From Pseudodesulfovibrio sp. (GTDB lineage Bacteria > Desulfobacterota > Desulfovibrionia > Desulfovibrionales > Desulfovibrionaceae): 64,000 nt of DNA. How positions within the stretch are numbered: the first letter of the stretch is position 1; the number at the start of each line of letters is the position of its first letter. The stretch lies in assembly GCA_016342345.1 (NCBI GenBank), contig JAEINO010000002.1:120047-184046 (forward strand). Direction: 5' to 3'. Under the pieces are notes generated by a model, which was given only the letters and a program-made list of their open reading frames with translations, was not told the origin of the DNA and did not search any database. Position numbers and translations under genes: made by a program. This document shows, piece by piece, positions 29,484 to 39,600 of the stretch.

Positions 29484-29957
29484 GGCTGGCGTGATTACGA
29501 CACCTTCACCAGCCGCTGGACTGCCCCTGATCCCATTGGTGACGCGGGCGGCGACCCGGATTGGTATGGGTATTGTTTGGATGATCCGGTGAATGGAGTT
29601 GATCCGACTGGCTTATTTGCTGGAGTGTTTGCACCATTTATCAAGCAGGCAGCAGAGGGCACATCCGATTTCGTCCGAAATTATTGTGATATGAAGGAAG
29701 CCAATACGATCGGTGCCGATAAGTATTTCCACTGTAAAGCCAACTATGAAGCCTCAAAAAGAGGACCAGGAAGTAAGGCGGCAGCTTGGGGACTTAGCGA
29801 ACTTCGGGAATTGTATGGGCAAATGAAAGGTGACCCTAAGTCTGACAAAGAAGCAGACCAAAAAGCAAACCGGAAAGGTCGAAACTCCTCTCACTTAGAA
29901 TCTTGTGGAGAAGCATGTGACGAATACAGACCGCGAGCACTCGATAAAAGGTGGTAA
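29484..29957 (+). CDS. Orphan RHS-CT module 7
   Basis: Starts at [61 protein letters not shown]. Confidence 0.75.
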   Translation, partial: GWRDYDTFTSRWTAPDPIGDAGGDPDWYGYCLDDPVNGVDPTGLFAGVFAPFIKQAAEGTSDFVRNYCDMKEANTIGADKYFHCKANYEASKRGPGSKAAAWGLSELRELYGQMKGDPKSDKEADQKANRKGRNSSHLESCGEACDEYRPRALDKRW

Positions 29958-30120
29958 AAGATTTATTCTGATCGGGGTTGCCGTTTGTGCAATCGCGATA
30001 ACCATGGTGCTCTTCTGGCCATGGATTGACAGGCAAATTCAAATCGACTCTTGCCTCGACCTTGGTGGAAAATGGGACTACGGCAGAAACCTATGCATCC
30101 ACTCAGAAGACGGCTTCTAA
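29917..30120 (+). CDS. Putative immunity protein of module 7
   Basis: GTG start inside toxin 3' end; TM plus [24 protein letters not shown]. Confidence 0.65.
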   Translation: MTNTDREHSIKGGKRFILIGVAVCAIAITMVLFWPWIDRQIQIDSCLDLGGKWDYGRNLCIHSEDGF

Positions 30121-30156
30121 AGGAAAAGCCCTGGGGTCCAGTGGGAACGGGGCTTT

Positions 30157-30300
30157 TCGTTATTTCTCGTCTTCGATGAAGATGTCTTCCAGAACATTGT
30201 CGGCACTGTCTAGGCGGTGAAGGTTTTGGGTTGTGGCAATCATGTCAAACTTAAGTCGTTGAAATGACGTAGGTAAGTGGCTTTCCATCATTTGTTAAAT
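30157..30300 (-). pseudogene. Tyrosine-recombinase 3' remnant with internal deletion (copy C)
   Basis: tctcgtcttcgatgaagatgtcttccagaacattgtcgg...gtcgttgaaatgacgtaggtaagtggctttccatcatttgttaaatggcctctca aligns to copies A, D and E. Confidence 0.5.
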
Positions 30301-30318
30301 GGCCTCTCATTCCAGCAA

Positions 30319-30344
30319 CGGAGGTTCAAACCCTCTTGGTGACG
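30319..30344 (+). other. tRNA 3'-end-like fragment (possible att remnant)
   Basis: cggaggttcaaaccctcttggtgacgcca: T-arm-like GGAGG-TTCAAAC-CCTCT and terminal CCA. Confidence 0.3.
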
Positions 30345-30613
30345 CCAAAGAATTTCAACGGGTTACAGTTAACGCTATAGCCCGTCTTCCTTTTACGTAT
30401 CGATTTACATGCCAATAGATACGAAAAACCCCAGAAGACTGTTCTTTTCGGGGGTTTGCTGTCCCCAATTTAACATCTTCAGTTTTGCCTGAAAATGGAT
30501 TTCTCAAAATCCTGTCAATAGGAAATGTTGCCCGCTTGGTATCCTTTTTCGCCCTCTGACGCCCGTTTTCGTCCTGAGCCAAAATCCCGTGTTAGCCTTG
30601 TTTGGATTCCTAA

Positions 30614-30765
30614 GGACGTACTGATTAATTCAATCTTCAGGAAGTGCTGTAGAATTATTCGCTGGCAAGGCGCAAGAAAACATCAAGGCCGACGCGTACT
30701 TCCTGTACGCTAGGATTTGAGGTTTTTAAAGCAACGAAGCCAGCGGACAATTATGCAGTGCTTCC
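30614..30765 (+). mobile_element. Copy 4 of ~153-bp MITE-like element (GTAC-arm)
   Basis: Same position in RHS leader as copy 3. Confidence 0.75.
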
Positions 30766-30803
30766 CTAAAGGTCGTCTTTGGGAAAGAAACACGGGAGGA
30801 AAT

Positions 30804-32108
30804 ATGGCAACACCATATACCTACAAATTAAGTCACGACCAAAATGGTCGCATCATTGAAAAGATCGAAACCGTCAATGGTAAGCCCATGAACTGGACAT
30901 ACTCGTATGACAAGAAAGGGCGGTTGTACGAAGCGCGGTTGGACAACCGACGCATCTGCCAGTGCCAGTATGACAGGCAAGGCCGCCGCCAACAGGATTA
31001 TTTCCCCAGAACGCACGGTAGCCAGATGCGGAGCTACAGTTACCGCATGGACAACCGTCTGCAACAGGCTGGAAACAACGGCTACACCCATGATGAGCAG
31101 GGATTTCGGTCCATCTGGAATTCTGGCGGCAAGTATACGCTTTATGAATACGCCCCGGATTATCGGCTGTTGAAAGTGGAGAAACCTGAAGACAAAGTCG
31201 TTTTCGAGTTCACGCACGATGACAACGGCCAGCGCGAGATGAAGTATCGCAACGGCGAGATGGTCGAAGCCTACACTTGGCTCGACTTCCTGCGCTTGGC
31301 AGGCTTCCACGATGGCGATATCGCTTATCGATTTGCATACAACGGAGAAGAGCGAACGCCCTATGCCATGCAAGGCGAAGATGGAATTGAGGCTTACCTC
31401 TTTTATGATCAGGTAGGCTCCTTGCGCGTGGTTGCCGACCATAGTGGCAACGTGATAAAGGAGGTCCTGTATGATCCGTTCGGCGGTATCATTGAGGATA
31501 CCAATCCCGAATTGCGGATTCCCATCGGCTTTGCCGGAGGATTACATGATCGTGATTTGGGATTCGTAAGATTCGGCTGGCGCGATTACGATACCTTCAC
31601 CAGTCGTTGGACTGCCCCTGACCCCATGGGAGATAAAGGCGGCGACCCGGATTGGTACGGGTATTGTTTGGATGATCCGGTGAATGGAATTGATCCGACG
31701 GGACTGCTGGCCTTTCTGCTTCCATTTGCAGTTGGCATGGCAGGGGCAACGGCCATCGCAGGCACCGGATCGTATCTGGCAGCGAAAGCCGCAGATTGGT
31801 TCGGCAGCAAGACCGATAAGGACTATGGCAAGGACAAGCCCACGGCAACCGAAGGCGTTCATGATGCTATGGGCAAGGTCATAGGAATTAATGCCGGTAT
31901 AGTCGGTGCGGCAGGATCAGTAGGAATGGCCCCCGCAATAGCGGCAACAGCCTTACGACATCCAAGTAAAATTGCAGCAGGCTCTAAAGCGGCGATAGAT
32001 TTTACAAATGGATACCTTGACGAAGGCCCTCCGCCAACCTCCTGGTTTGGTTATGCTGGTGGAGCTATCAGTAAAGGTAATTCTTTGTATAAAAAGAAAG
32101 GAAAGTGA
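30804..32108 (+). CDS. Short RHS protein, module 8, hydrophobic C-terminus
   Basis: Full MATPYTYKL start, RHS core, CT AFLLPFAVGMAGATAIAGTGSYLAAKAADWFGSKTDKDYGKDKPTATEGVHDAMGKVIGINAGIVG. Confidence 0.9.
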   Translation: MATPYTYKLSHDQNGRIIEKIETVNGKPMNWTYSYDKKGRLYEARLDNRRICQCQYDRQGRRQQDYFPRTHGSQMRSYSYRMDNRLQQAGNNGYTHDEQGFRSIWNSGGKYTLYEYAPDYRLLKVEKPEDKVVFEFTHDDNGQREMKYRNGEMVEAYTWLDFLRLAGFHDGDIAYRFAYNGEERTPYAMQGEDGIEAYLFYDQVGSLRVVADHSGNVIKEVLYDPFGGIIEDTNPELRIPIGFAGGLHDRDLGFVRFGWRDYDTFTSRWTAPDPMGDKGGDPDWYGYCLDDPVNGIDPTGLLAFLLPFAVGMAGATAIAGTGSYLAAKAADWFGSKTDKDYGKDKPTATEGVHDAMGKVIGINAGIVGAAGSVGMAPAIAATALRHPSKIAAGSKAAIDFTNGYLDEGPPPTSWFGYAGGAISKGNSLYKKKGK

Positions 32109-32311
32109 TGAGAATTAAACTACCAGAAATAGCACTCAGCATTATATTGATTGTAACAAGTATACTCAGTCTAAATGCTGGTGGCTCCTTGTATAAAGGG
32201 TTCCCGGTGTACCCTTGGGTTGACTATCTCTTATTGCTGGGAGGCATAGCTATTCCGCTTTTAGCTTGGTTTTTAAGATCACCTTCCCGCACTCAGAAAA
32301 CAAAAAATTAA
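32105..32311 (+). CDS. Putative 2-TM immunity protein of module 8
   Basis: MMRIKLPEIALSIILIVTSILSLNAGGSLYKGFPVYPWVDYLLLLGGIAIPLLAWFLRSPSRTQKTKN. Confidence 0.65.
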   Translation: MMRIKLPEIALSIILIVTSILSLNAGGSLYKGFPVYPWVDYLLLLGGIAIPLLAWFLRSPSRTQKTKN

Positions 32312-32355
32312 GGGGCTGCACCAGATAATTCCTCGGGGTTATCTGGTGCAGCCCC
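32312..32355. terminator. Strong hairpin after module 8 immunity gene
   Basis: ggggctgcaccagataattcctcggggttatctggtgcagcccc. Confidence 0.6.
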
Positions 32356-32505
32356 AAAGCAAAAGGTTGCGCAAACGAAGGCTCAAAGAGAAGAGCGGCA
32401 GCGCGCGGCGCGCGTGGCATCCCTAAGAAGTATAGTAAAAAATGGGGCAATTGGAGCTGGCGTCGGTGCTGCTTGGGGCGCAAAAAGGGGAATACAGGAA
32501 ATCTA
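32347..32505 (+). pseudogene. Remnant of another RHS C-terminus
   Basis: In-frame AAPKQKVAQTKAQREERQRAARVASLRSIVKNGAIGAGVGAAWGAKRGIQEI*. Confidence 0.4.
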
Positions 32506-32541
32506 GGGACACAATACTATTTTTTTTGATACGCACGCCGT

Positions 32542-32670
32542 ATGGCAAGACTCACACGAGTGGTCTCTCCTGAGCATCCACACCACATAACACAACGCGG
32601 TAATCAGCAGGTATTCTTTTGTGATGAAGACTGGCAATGGGGTCTTTACAGAAGCGTCAAGCAGACTTGA
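32542..32670 (+). pseudogene. N-terminal fragment of REP-associated tyrosine transposase (RAYT / IS200-like Y1)
   Basis: MARLTRVVSPEHPHHITQRGNQQVFFCDEDWQWGLYRSVKQT*. Confidence 0.75.
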
Positions 32671-32800
32671 GTTGTTCTGATTGGCCTACAAGCAGTAACC
32701 GCCTTTTATGATGTAGTTAATGCAGTTAATGACAGGTTCATCAAAAAAAGATGTTCAGATGGTTTCGCCCTATTCGCCAGGGCCGGTGTCAGGAAGCCGG

Positions 32801-34120
32801 ATGAACTGGACATACTCGTATGACAAGAAAGGACGGCTGCACGAAGCGCGGCTGGACAACCGACTTATCTGCCAGTGCCAGTATGACAGACAAGGCCGCC
32901 GTCAGCAGGATTATTTCTCCAGAACGCACGGTAGCCAGATGCGTAACTACTGTTACCGCATGGACAACCGACTGCAACAGGCTGGAAACAACGGCTACAC
33001 CCACGACAAGCAGGGATTTCGCTCCATCTGGAATTCTGGTGGCAAGTATACGCTTTATGAATACGCACCGGATTATCGACTGTTGAAAGTGGACAAGCCT
33101 GATGACAAGGTCGTTTTTGAGTTCACGCACGACGAGAATGGCCAGCGAGAGTGTAAATATCGCAATGGCGAGATGGTCGAAGCCTACACTTGGCTCGACT
33201 TTATATGGCTGGCAGGCTTTCATGATGGAGAGATCGGCTATCGATTCGCATACAATGGAGAAAAGCGAACGCCCTATGCTATGCAACGCGAAGATGGCGT
33301 TGAGGCTTATTTCTTTTACGATCAGGTAGGCTCCTTGCGCGTGGTTGCCGACCATAGTGGCAACGTGATAAAGGAGGTTCTGTATGATCCCTTTGGAGGC
33401 ATCATCGAAGACACCAATCCCGAATTGCGGATTCCCATCGGCTTTGCCGGAGGATTACACGACCACGATTTGGGATTCGTAAGATTCGGCTGGCGTGATT
33501 ACGACACTTTCACCAGTCGTTGGACTGCCCCTGATCCCATGGGTGACGCTGGCGGCGACCCGGATTGGTATGGGTATTGTTTGGATGATCCGGTAAACCT
33601 GAATGACCCAACAGGATTAATTGCACCATTGCTCCTTTTTGGATTGGGGCAGGCCGGTGCAACTGCTCTAGCAGCAGGTGGAACGTTGCTTGCTGGTCTT
33701 GGTGCAGATAGTGCGGCGAAAGCAACGGGTAAAAATGCAAAAGCCCCGTTTAAGGCCACCAAAGGAAGTATGAAAGCAATGGGCGGAGCCGCAGCAATCA
33801 ATGCTGGCATCACTGCCGGTGCTGGTGCTACCGTTGGAGCTATCAAAGCTGCGCCTGTTGCCACAGCCGCAGGTGCATCGTTGTTGAGGCAAGGCAAAAA
33901 TGCCTTGAAAACGGCTGGAGGCAAAGCCATGGAGGCTGGTAAATCTGGTTTTGATTGGGCGATAGCAAATCCTGAGAAGGTCGCAGTAGGCTCAAAGGGA
34001 GCGCATGATTTTACCTCAAGTGTCGTAATTAAAGGACCGCCGGAACCATCTCTTCCTGGTTACTTGGGTGTCGGATTGAGCGAAGCTTACGACTGGTACA
34101 AAAAGAACAAAAGGAAATAG
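32801..34120 (+). CDS. RHS module 10 lacking the first ~35 residues, long Ala/Gly-rich C-terminus
   Basis: Homology begins MNWTYSYDKKGRLHEARL after RAYT debris; CT with AINAGITAGAGATVG ... KGPPEPSLPGYLGVGLSEAYDWYKKNKRK. Confidence 0.8.
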   Translation: MNWTYSYDKKGRLHEARLDNRLICQCQYDRQGRRQQDYFSRTHGSQMRNYCYRMDNRLQQAGNNGYTHDKQGFRSIWNSGGKYTLYEYAPDYRLLKVDKPDDKVVFEFTHDENGQRECKYRNGEMVEAYTWLDFIWLAGFHDGEIGYRFAYNGEKRTPYAMQREDGVEAYFFYDQVGSLRVVADHSGNVIKEVLYDPFGGIIEDTNPELRIPIGFAGGLHDHDLGFVRFGWRDYDTFTSRWTAPDPMGDAGGDPDWYGYCLDDPVNLNDPTGLIAPLLLFGLGQAGATALAAGGTLLAGLGADSAAKATGKNAKAPFKATKGSMKAMGGAAAINAGITAGAGATVGAIKAAPVATAAGASLLRQGKNALKTAGGKAMEAGKSGFDWAIANPEKVAVGSKGAHDFTSSVVIKGPPEPSLPGYLGVGLSEAYDWYKKNKRK

Positions 34121-34121
34121 T

Positions 34122-34310
34122 TTGAAGGTAAAAATATTTGAAATTGCACTTAGTGCCGTCATGGCTATACATGGGATTGGTATGATAATTACTAACGATT
34201 TTGAGTATAGAGGTTTTCCTATCCCAGAATGGGCTGCGTACACTTATGCCTTGGCTGGGATTAGCATGATTCCCTTGATATGGTACCTTCGATCTCGTAA
34301 AAAACAATAA
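34122..34310 (+). CDS. Putative 2-TM immunity protein of module 10
   Basis: TTG start; MKVKIFEIALSAVMAIHGIGMIITNDFEYRGFPIPEWAAYTYALAGISMIPLIWYLRSRKKQ, close to 27381..27578. Confidence 0.6.
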   Translation: MKVKIFEIALSAVMAIHGIGMIITNDFEYRGFPIPEWAAYTYALAGISMIPLIWYLRSRKKQ

Positions 34311-34344
34311 ATACCAAACCCCGGAACTCGGTATTTCTGGGGTT

Positions 34345-34560
34345 TTCTATTTATTCACTTTCACCAAAGACATCCTCCAAGACATTTTCGGTTATGTCCA
34401 GACGATGGATGTAACGAGTAGTTATCATCGGGTCCTTATGACGCAAGATGCCTGAATGATGGGTCTGTCTACCCTCTCTTGAGCCAGTATTGAGGCTGTT
34501 AAATGCCAGATGACTTGAGAACGATGTGGCTCGTACGTGGCTCCATCTGTGTCAAGCTAA
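34345..34560 (-). pseudogene. Degenerate tyrosine-recombinase 3' remnant (copy D)
   Basis: Nucleotide similarity to copies A, B and E. Confidence 0.55.
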
Positions 34561-34618
34561 TCTATTGAAATGACGTGAGTAAGCAGCCTTCCATCATTTA
34601 TTACATGGCCTCTCACGC

Positions 34619-35275
34619 CTGCAACAGGCTGGAAACAACGGCTACACCCACGACAAGCAGGGATTTCGCTCCATCTGGAATTCTGGCGGCAACTATACGC
34701 TTTATGAATACGCCCCGGATTATCGGCTATTGAAAGTTGAGAAACCTGATGACAAAGTCGTTTTCGAGTTCACGCACGACGATAACGGCCAGCGAGAGTG
34801 TAAATATCGCAATGGCGAGATGGTCGAAGCCTACACTTGGCTCGACTTTATATGGCTGGCAGGCTTTCACGATGGAGAGATCGGCTATCGATTCGCATAC
34901 AACGGAGAAGAGCGAACGCCCTATGCCATGCAGCGCGAAGATGGCGTTGAGGCTTATTTCTTCTACGATCAAGTAGGCTCCTTGCGCGTGGTTGTCGACC
35001 ATAGTGGCAACGTGATAAAGGAGGTCCTGTATGATCCATTGGGCGGTATCATTGAGGACACCAATCCCGAATTGCGCATTCCCCTCGGATTTGCCGGTAA
35101 ACTTAGAAATACCATCGGCAAAAACTTCGGGCGAATAACACCACCTAAAACAATTTCCCTTAAGCCACTCAAAGACGGGGGCAAGCTTGGTGGGGTTGCC
35201 GGATCTGTACTATTTACAGAAACGGTAGATGGCTGGTTGAAAAAAACTATTGAGAAAACACGGAGAGATAAGTGA
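34619..35275 (+). CDS. N-terminally truncated RHS module 11 with core replaced by a short CT
   Basis: Starts at LQQAGNNGY; RHS ends at PLGFAG then KLRNTIGKNFGRITPPKTISLKPLKDGGKLGG...; lacks [13 protein letters not shown]. Confidence 0.7.
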   Translation: MQQAGNNGYTHDKQGFRSIWNSGGNYTLYEYAPDYRLLKVEKPDDKVVFEFTHDDNGQRECKYRNGEMVEAYTWLDFIWLAGFHDGEIGYRFAYNGEERTPYAMQREDGVEAYFFYDQVGSLRVVVDHSGNVIKEVLYDPLGGIIEDTNPELRIPLGFAGKLRNTIGKNFGRITPPKTISLKPLKDGGKLGGVAGSVLFTETVDGWLKKTIEKTRRDK

Positions 35276-35505
35276 CCGCAGGTCAAATTTTTTGGTTAAT
35301 TGCCAGTATTATCTGCAGCATTGGCGGAGCATTGTTGGTCCGAGAGTGGCATGTTAACCGCTACTACGACTTACGCCAGTTCTCTTGGAAACGCTGGCTT
35401 ACAAAGGATGAAGGCTTAAACCCTCTTGAAAAACTCATAAACGGTATAATTGGAATAGTAATCGGCATGTTCGCAACGATGGTTTTTTGGTCATCGTTAG
35501 AATAA
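35272..35505 (+). CDS. Putative immunity protein of module 11 (77 aa, 2 TM)
   Basis: GTGA overlap with toxin stop. Confidence 0.6.
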   Translation: MTAGQIFWLIASIICSIGGALLVREWHVNRYYDLRQFSWKRWLTKDEGLNPLEKLINGIIGIVIGMFATMVFWSSLE

Positions 35506-35599
35506 GTATCAAGGGCCGGGGATCAGTTCCTCGGGCCTATCTGATGACAGGCCAGATTGTCCATTTTCCCCGGAATTGGTATCAAAGGATTTTTTATAC

Positions 35600-35690
35600 C
35601 CCTTTGCAGGCCAGATAGATTGCAGGATACGACCTGACTACAGCGCGAAAGCTGGTAAATGTTATAATGAAGCATTGAAGAGAGAGACGT
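35600..35690 (+). pseudogene. 3' remnant of an LRAT-module immunity gene
   Basis: cccctttgcaggccagatagattgcaggatacgacctgactacagcgcgaaagctggtaaatgttataatgaagcattgaaga identical to the 3' end of 57088..57624. Confidence 0.7.
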
Positions 35691-35972
35691 GATCTCGGTT
35701 GTTCGGACAGTTCGGCTGCAAAATCAAGGTAATGGGACGGACCCGCCCCTTGATAAGCTCTTTGGCTTTTCACCGGGGTCAGCTTAAGCTGCCAACAAGT
35801 TTGTACATGACGTACAAAACTCAAACGTAAGGAAGCTGGTCCATCCCACTGCCTCTCTCTCGCAAGCACCGATAATAGCAGCATCTACAACGTCAGAGGG
35901 GATGCCTTTTGATCCTGTCTTGCAAAAAGAACCATGCCATCATATTCTCCAGTATAGTGGGAGCTGATTATC

Positions 35973-36548
35973 ATGAAAGAACTTGAACTCGATCTTGGCA
36001 TGCGCCTAAAGTATCGTCGTCAGCTAAAACGGCTGCGACTCTCTGATCTTGCCCTCAAGGTTGGCTGCTCCGAAAGCATGTTGTCAAAGATCGAAAATGG
36101 TAAAGCCACCCCCTCTCTCGGCATCTTGAATAAAATGGCTTCAGCTCTGGATATCTCCGTTAGAAGCCTTTTTGCTGAACATGGTGACGTGGATGTCGTA
36201 TGCAGAAAAGGTCATCGCCCACTCGTTGAGTCGTCCACATATCCGATTGGTTCAGGGATTGAGTTGGAAGCCATCGTTCCGCACTCGCCCGATCTGATGC
36301 TCCAAGCCGACATTTATACCATCGCCCCCGGTGCAGGCGCCCAAAAAAGCTTCTCTCACGAGGGACAGGAGGCCGGTTATATACTAAAAGGTACTCTTGA
36401 ATTGATTGTCGAAGAAAAAACATATTTTCTTCAAACGGGAGATTCTTTCTTTTTTCAATCAGATCGCCTGCACAGTTATTGTAACAGATCAAATGAAACC
36501 ACCCGAGTTATCTGGATTAATACTCAACCCCACCTCGGTCGAGACTAA
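35973..36548 (+). CDS. XRE-family regulator with C-terminal cupin domain
   Basis: LGMRLKYRRQLKRLRLSDLALKVGCSESMLSKIENGKATPSLGIL HTH; PGAGAQKSFSHEGQEAGYILKGTLEL cupin. Confidence 0.92.
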   Translation: MKELELDLGMRLKYRRQLKRLRLSDLALKVGCSESMLSKIENGKATPSLGILNKMASALDISVRSLFAEHGDVDVVCRKGHRPLVESSTYPIGSGIELEAIVPHSPDLMLQADIYTIAPGAGAQKSFSHEGQEAGYILKGTLELIVEEKTYFLQTGDSFFFQSDRLHSYCNRSNETTRVIWINTQPHLGRD

Positions 36549-36691
36549 GTCCCGCTCTTTTTATTCAAGTGACTTGAATAAAATTTAATGCACTTGACAA
36601 CTCTTCAAAAGGGCTGTTTAGGTTTATTTCTGAAGAATGGATAGATGAGTCCATTGAAATATCTAATGTTGGTACCAAGAAGGGCTTAATC

Positions 36692-39600
36692 ATGAAGAAG
36701 GGTGACGTCCATAATATAGAAGAAAAGAAAAGAGAACGTTTATCTCGAAAAGATAGTGGTGAAGAAGGGCTTAATCAGACTCAAGCGGAGCGCGCTGGAC
36801 AAAAGAAAGTGGCAGCGTCCTCTATTGTTGCGCAGTCTGGTTCTGCGTCGCGGGCCAATCCGGCCGGAAAAGTCAGTGCGACGCTCGGCGTTCTTGATTT
36901 AACAAGCCCGGAAGGCTCTTTGGATAACGGTTTAACAGCCTCAATCCCCTTAGAAAGCGACATTGCCTCTCTTATAGATGAATATAGGGCCGCATTAGTC
37001 TCCAAAGACACTGTCACCGTTTCCGCGTTGGAAACACGCATTAAAACGGCCCTCGGCCTGAACACATCTGTTGATCTTGCTAAATATATTTCTACCAAGC
37101 TATCAAGTGGACCGACAGCCAATGGCGTGGGTGGCACAGTCAATCAATGGAACTTCGCACTTGCTAACCTGCAATCTCCTTTCGGAGGGAGTAGCGAAAA
37201 TCGAGTCACGACATCAGCCTCATCCACAACGACATTCCGGTCCAACACATATACCGCTTCTATCTATACTCCCACCGCGGCAGCAACGCCCGCCCCTGTT
37301 CTCGCTGGTTCCGTTACAGACGGTCTGATCAGCGAAGCCACGGTCTTTGTGGACGTTGATGGTGACAGAATACTGGACGACAATGAGGTTTTCACGACCA
37401 CGGATGCACAGGGCAATTACACGCTGCCATATATCAATGGCACCATCGTTGCCCTTGGCGGTACTGATATCGCTACAGGTCTGGTCAATAACACGGTATT
37501 CACCGCGCCCGCCGGATACCAGTACATTTCTCCTCTGACTACGGTCATGCAGGCCATGGTTGAAACAGGATCAACGGCAGCAGATGCTGAAGCAACCGTC
37601 AAGGCTCAGTATGGCTTGGCAGGCGTCGATCTAAAAAACACCGATCCCATCGGCGATCTTGGTAAAACCAATTCTGCAAAAGCTCTTTTCGTGCTCAACA
37701 AGGCCGTACAGACAGCCAACACGGCCAACCAGATCGCTGCCCTGATCCAGGGAGCAGACAGCGCCATCTCCGAAGCCGATGCACTGACTGCCGCTTATGC
37801 AGCCATTGGTTCAGGTATTAGCGGTGGCGGGAATATAAATGATCTCAACACCCTGAAATTCATAATTACGAACTGTGCCATTAACTGCGGAGTAAACGGA
37901 GATGTCGCCGCTTATGTCGATCAGGCCGCAGCCATCATGCTTGATGCCAATAATCTGCTTGATAACGCCACAGGCAACGGACAAACTCCCATGGATGCCG
38001 CATCCGCCTTGGCAAAAGTCGCAAAACTTGCTCAGGAAACCATCAGTGCAGGCATAAAAAATGCGGTTGAGACCAATGCAGGCAACCTGAACACCCTTGA
38101 AACGGACTACACCGGTGCAGCCCTGGTGACAGCGGCTGGCAACACTGTCGCGGGTGATATTGACGGTGACGGCCAAGCCGATACCGGCGGCACACTGAAC
38201 AGCGTTCCGACCCAGACAATTGCTACAGGCACAGCTTGGGGTGCAACCGCACTTGACGTGAACAATGTCTTCTCAGCCATCGACCCGGAAACAAATCCGG
38301 TTACATTTCATGTGACGGACAACACTGCTGGCAACGGTCTCTTCTCGTCCAGTGCAGATCCGATGAATGAGACACAGTTTAATGCGTTGGAATTCACCGG
38401 CGGCACTGCCGGGACGTCTGATTCCGTTAGTTTTTCCAGTGAAGATAGCTTGGGATGGGCTGCCTCTACACTCACCACCACTCTTTATTCTTCAGACACT
38501 TCCAGCTCCAATGGTGCTGCCAATGCCCTGACAGGCATTGATGCAAATACACTTTTTTCCGTCACCAATGATGCAAGCAACACCCTGACCTATTGGGTCA
38601 AGGATGACATTGGCCTTGGACATTTCTACCAGGGCGGCACCAGTTACAATTCGGGCGGCTGGCAAAGTGTTGGTACATCCTTGGCTGGTTTAACGTACAT
38701 CGCTGGCAATCCTCTTGATGGTGACGACGAAGTGCAGTTCAAGGCCGTGGATGCCTACGGAAATGAGTCATCCATCGAGTCTTCAACCATCACCGTTACC
38801 AACGTGGCACCAGTAGTCGCTGCCAACCAGGCGTCCATTTCAGTCAATGCCAACAGTATGGTGTCCATCGTGGACCTGTTCTCGACGACTGATTTCGAGA
38901 GCGATGCCATCACCGCCTTCTGGATCAAGACTGATTCGGATGAAAGCCAATTCTCACGCACTGTCGGCTCCAAGGTCTATCCGGTCGACGCCGACAGTTG
39001 GTCCCGGATCAATCCCACCTGGAGCGGCATGAGCTATACCGCCGCCAATCCCACGGACGGTACTGAAATCATTTCATTTCGGGCCGTGGATTCCTTTGGC
39101 AATGTGTCCAACGAAGTCGATGTCACCGTCAATGTCGTCAACCAGGCTCCAGTGGCAACGGCAATTGGCACATTTTCCGGTGATGCTTTGTCATCCATAG
39201 ACCTCTCCACAGCATTTGGCGCCAGCGACCCGGAAGGCGATACGCTGACATATTTCGTTCAGGATGATTCCTCGACGGGCTATTTCTATATGGAGAACGG
39301 CACGGAGTATACGGCCGATGGCTGGCATGAAATCAGTGCTGACATGACCAACTTGCGATACATGGCGGGGAATCCGACAGATAGGGCCGACACGTTGGAA
39401 TTCAAGGCCGTAGACAGTTTCGGCAACGAAAACATCGCGTCCATCAACGTGAGTACGATCAACCATGCGCCAGTCATTTCTGGAACGGATACATTCTTCG
39501 CCAACCTGAACACACAGGTGGACGTAGGACGGTTTTTCTCTGCCGTGGACCCCGAGGGCGACAGCTTCGCCTATTGGGTCTCCGATGAAGAAAAAACGGC

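Noticed and set aside
30828-31442. Long minus-strand ORF (204 aa, MVGNHAQGAYLI...) repeated opposite every RHS copy
   Set aside because: It is antisense to the conserved RHS frame and recurs only because the RHS DNA recurs. No RBS or family resemblance.
35695-35960. Possible transposase remnant upstream of the XRE-cupin gene (minus-strand ERQWDGPASLRLSFVRHVQTC...)
   Set aside because: No recognisable transposase motif; only an impression from composition.
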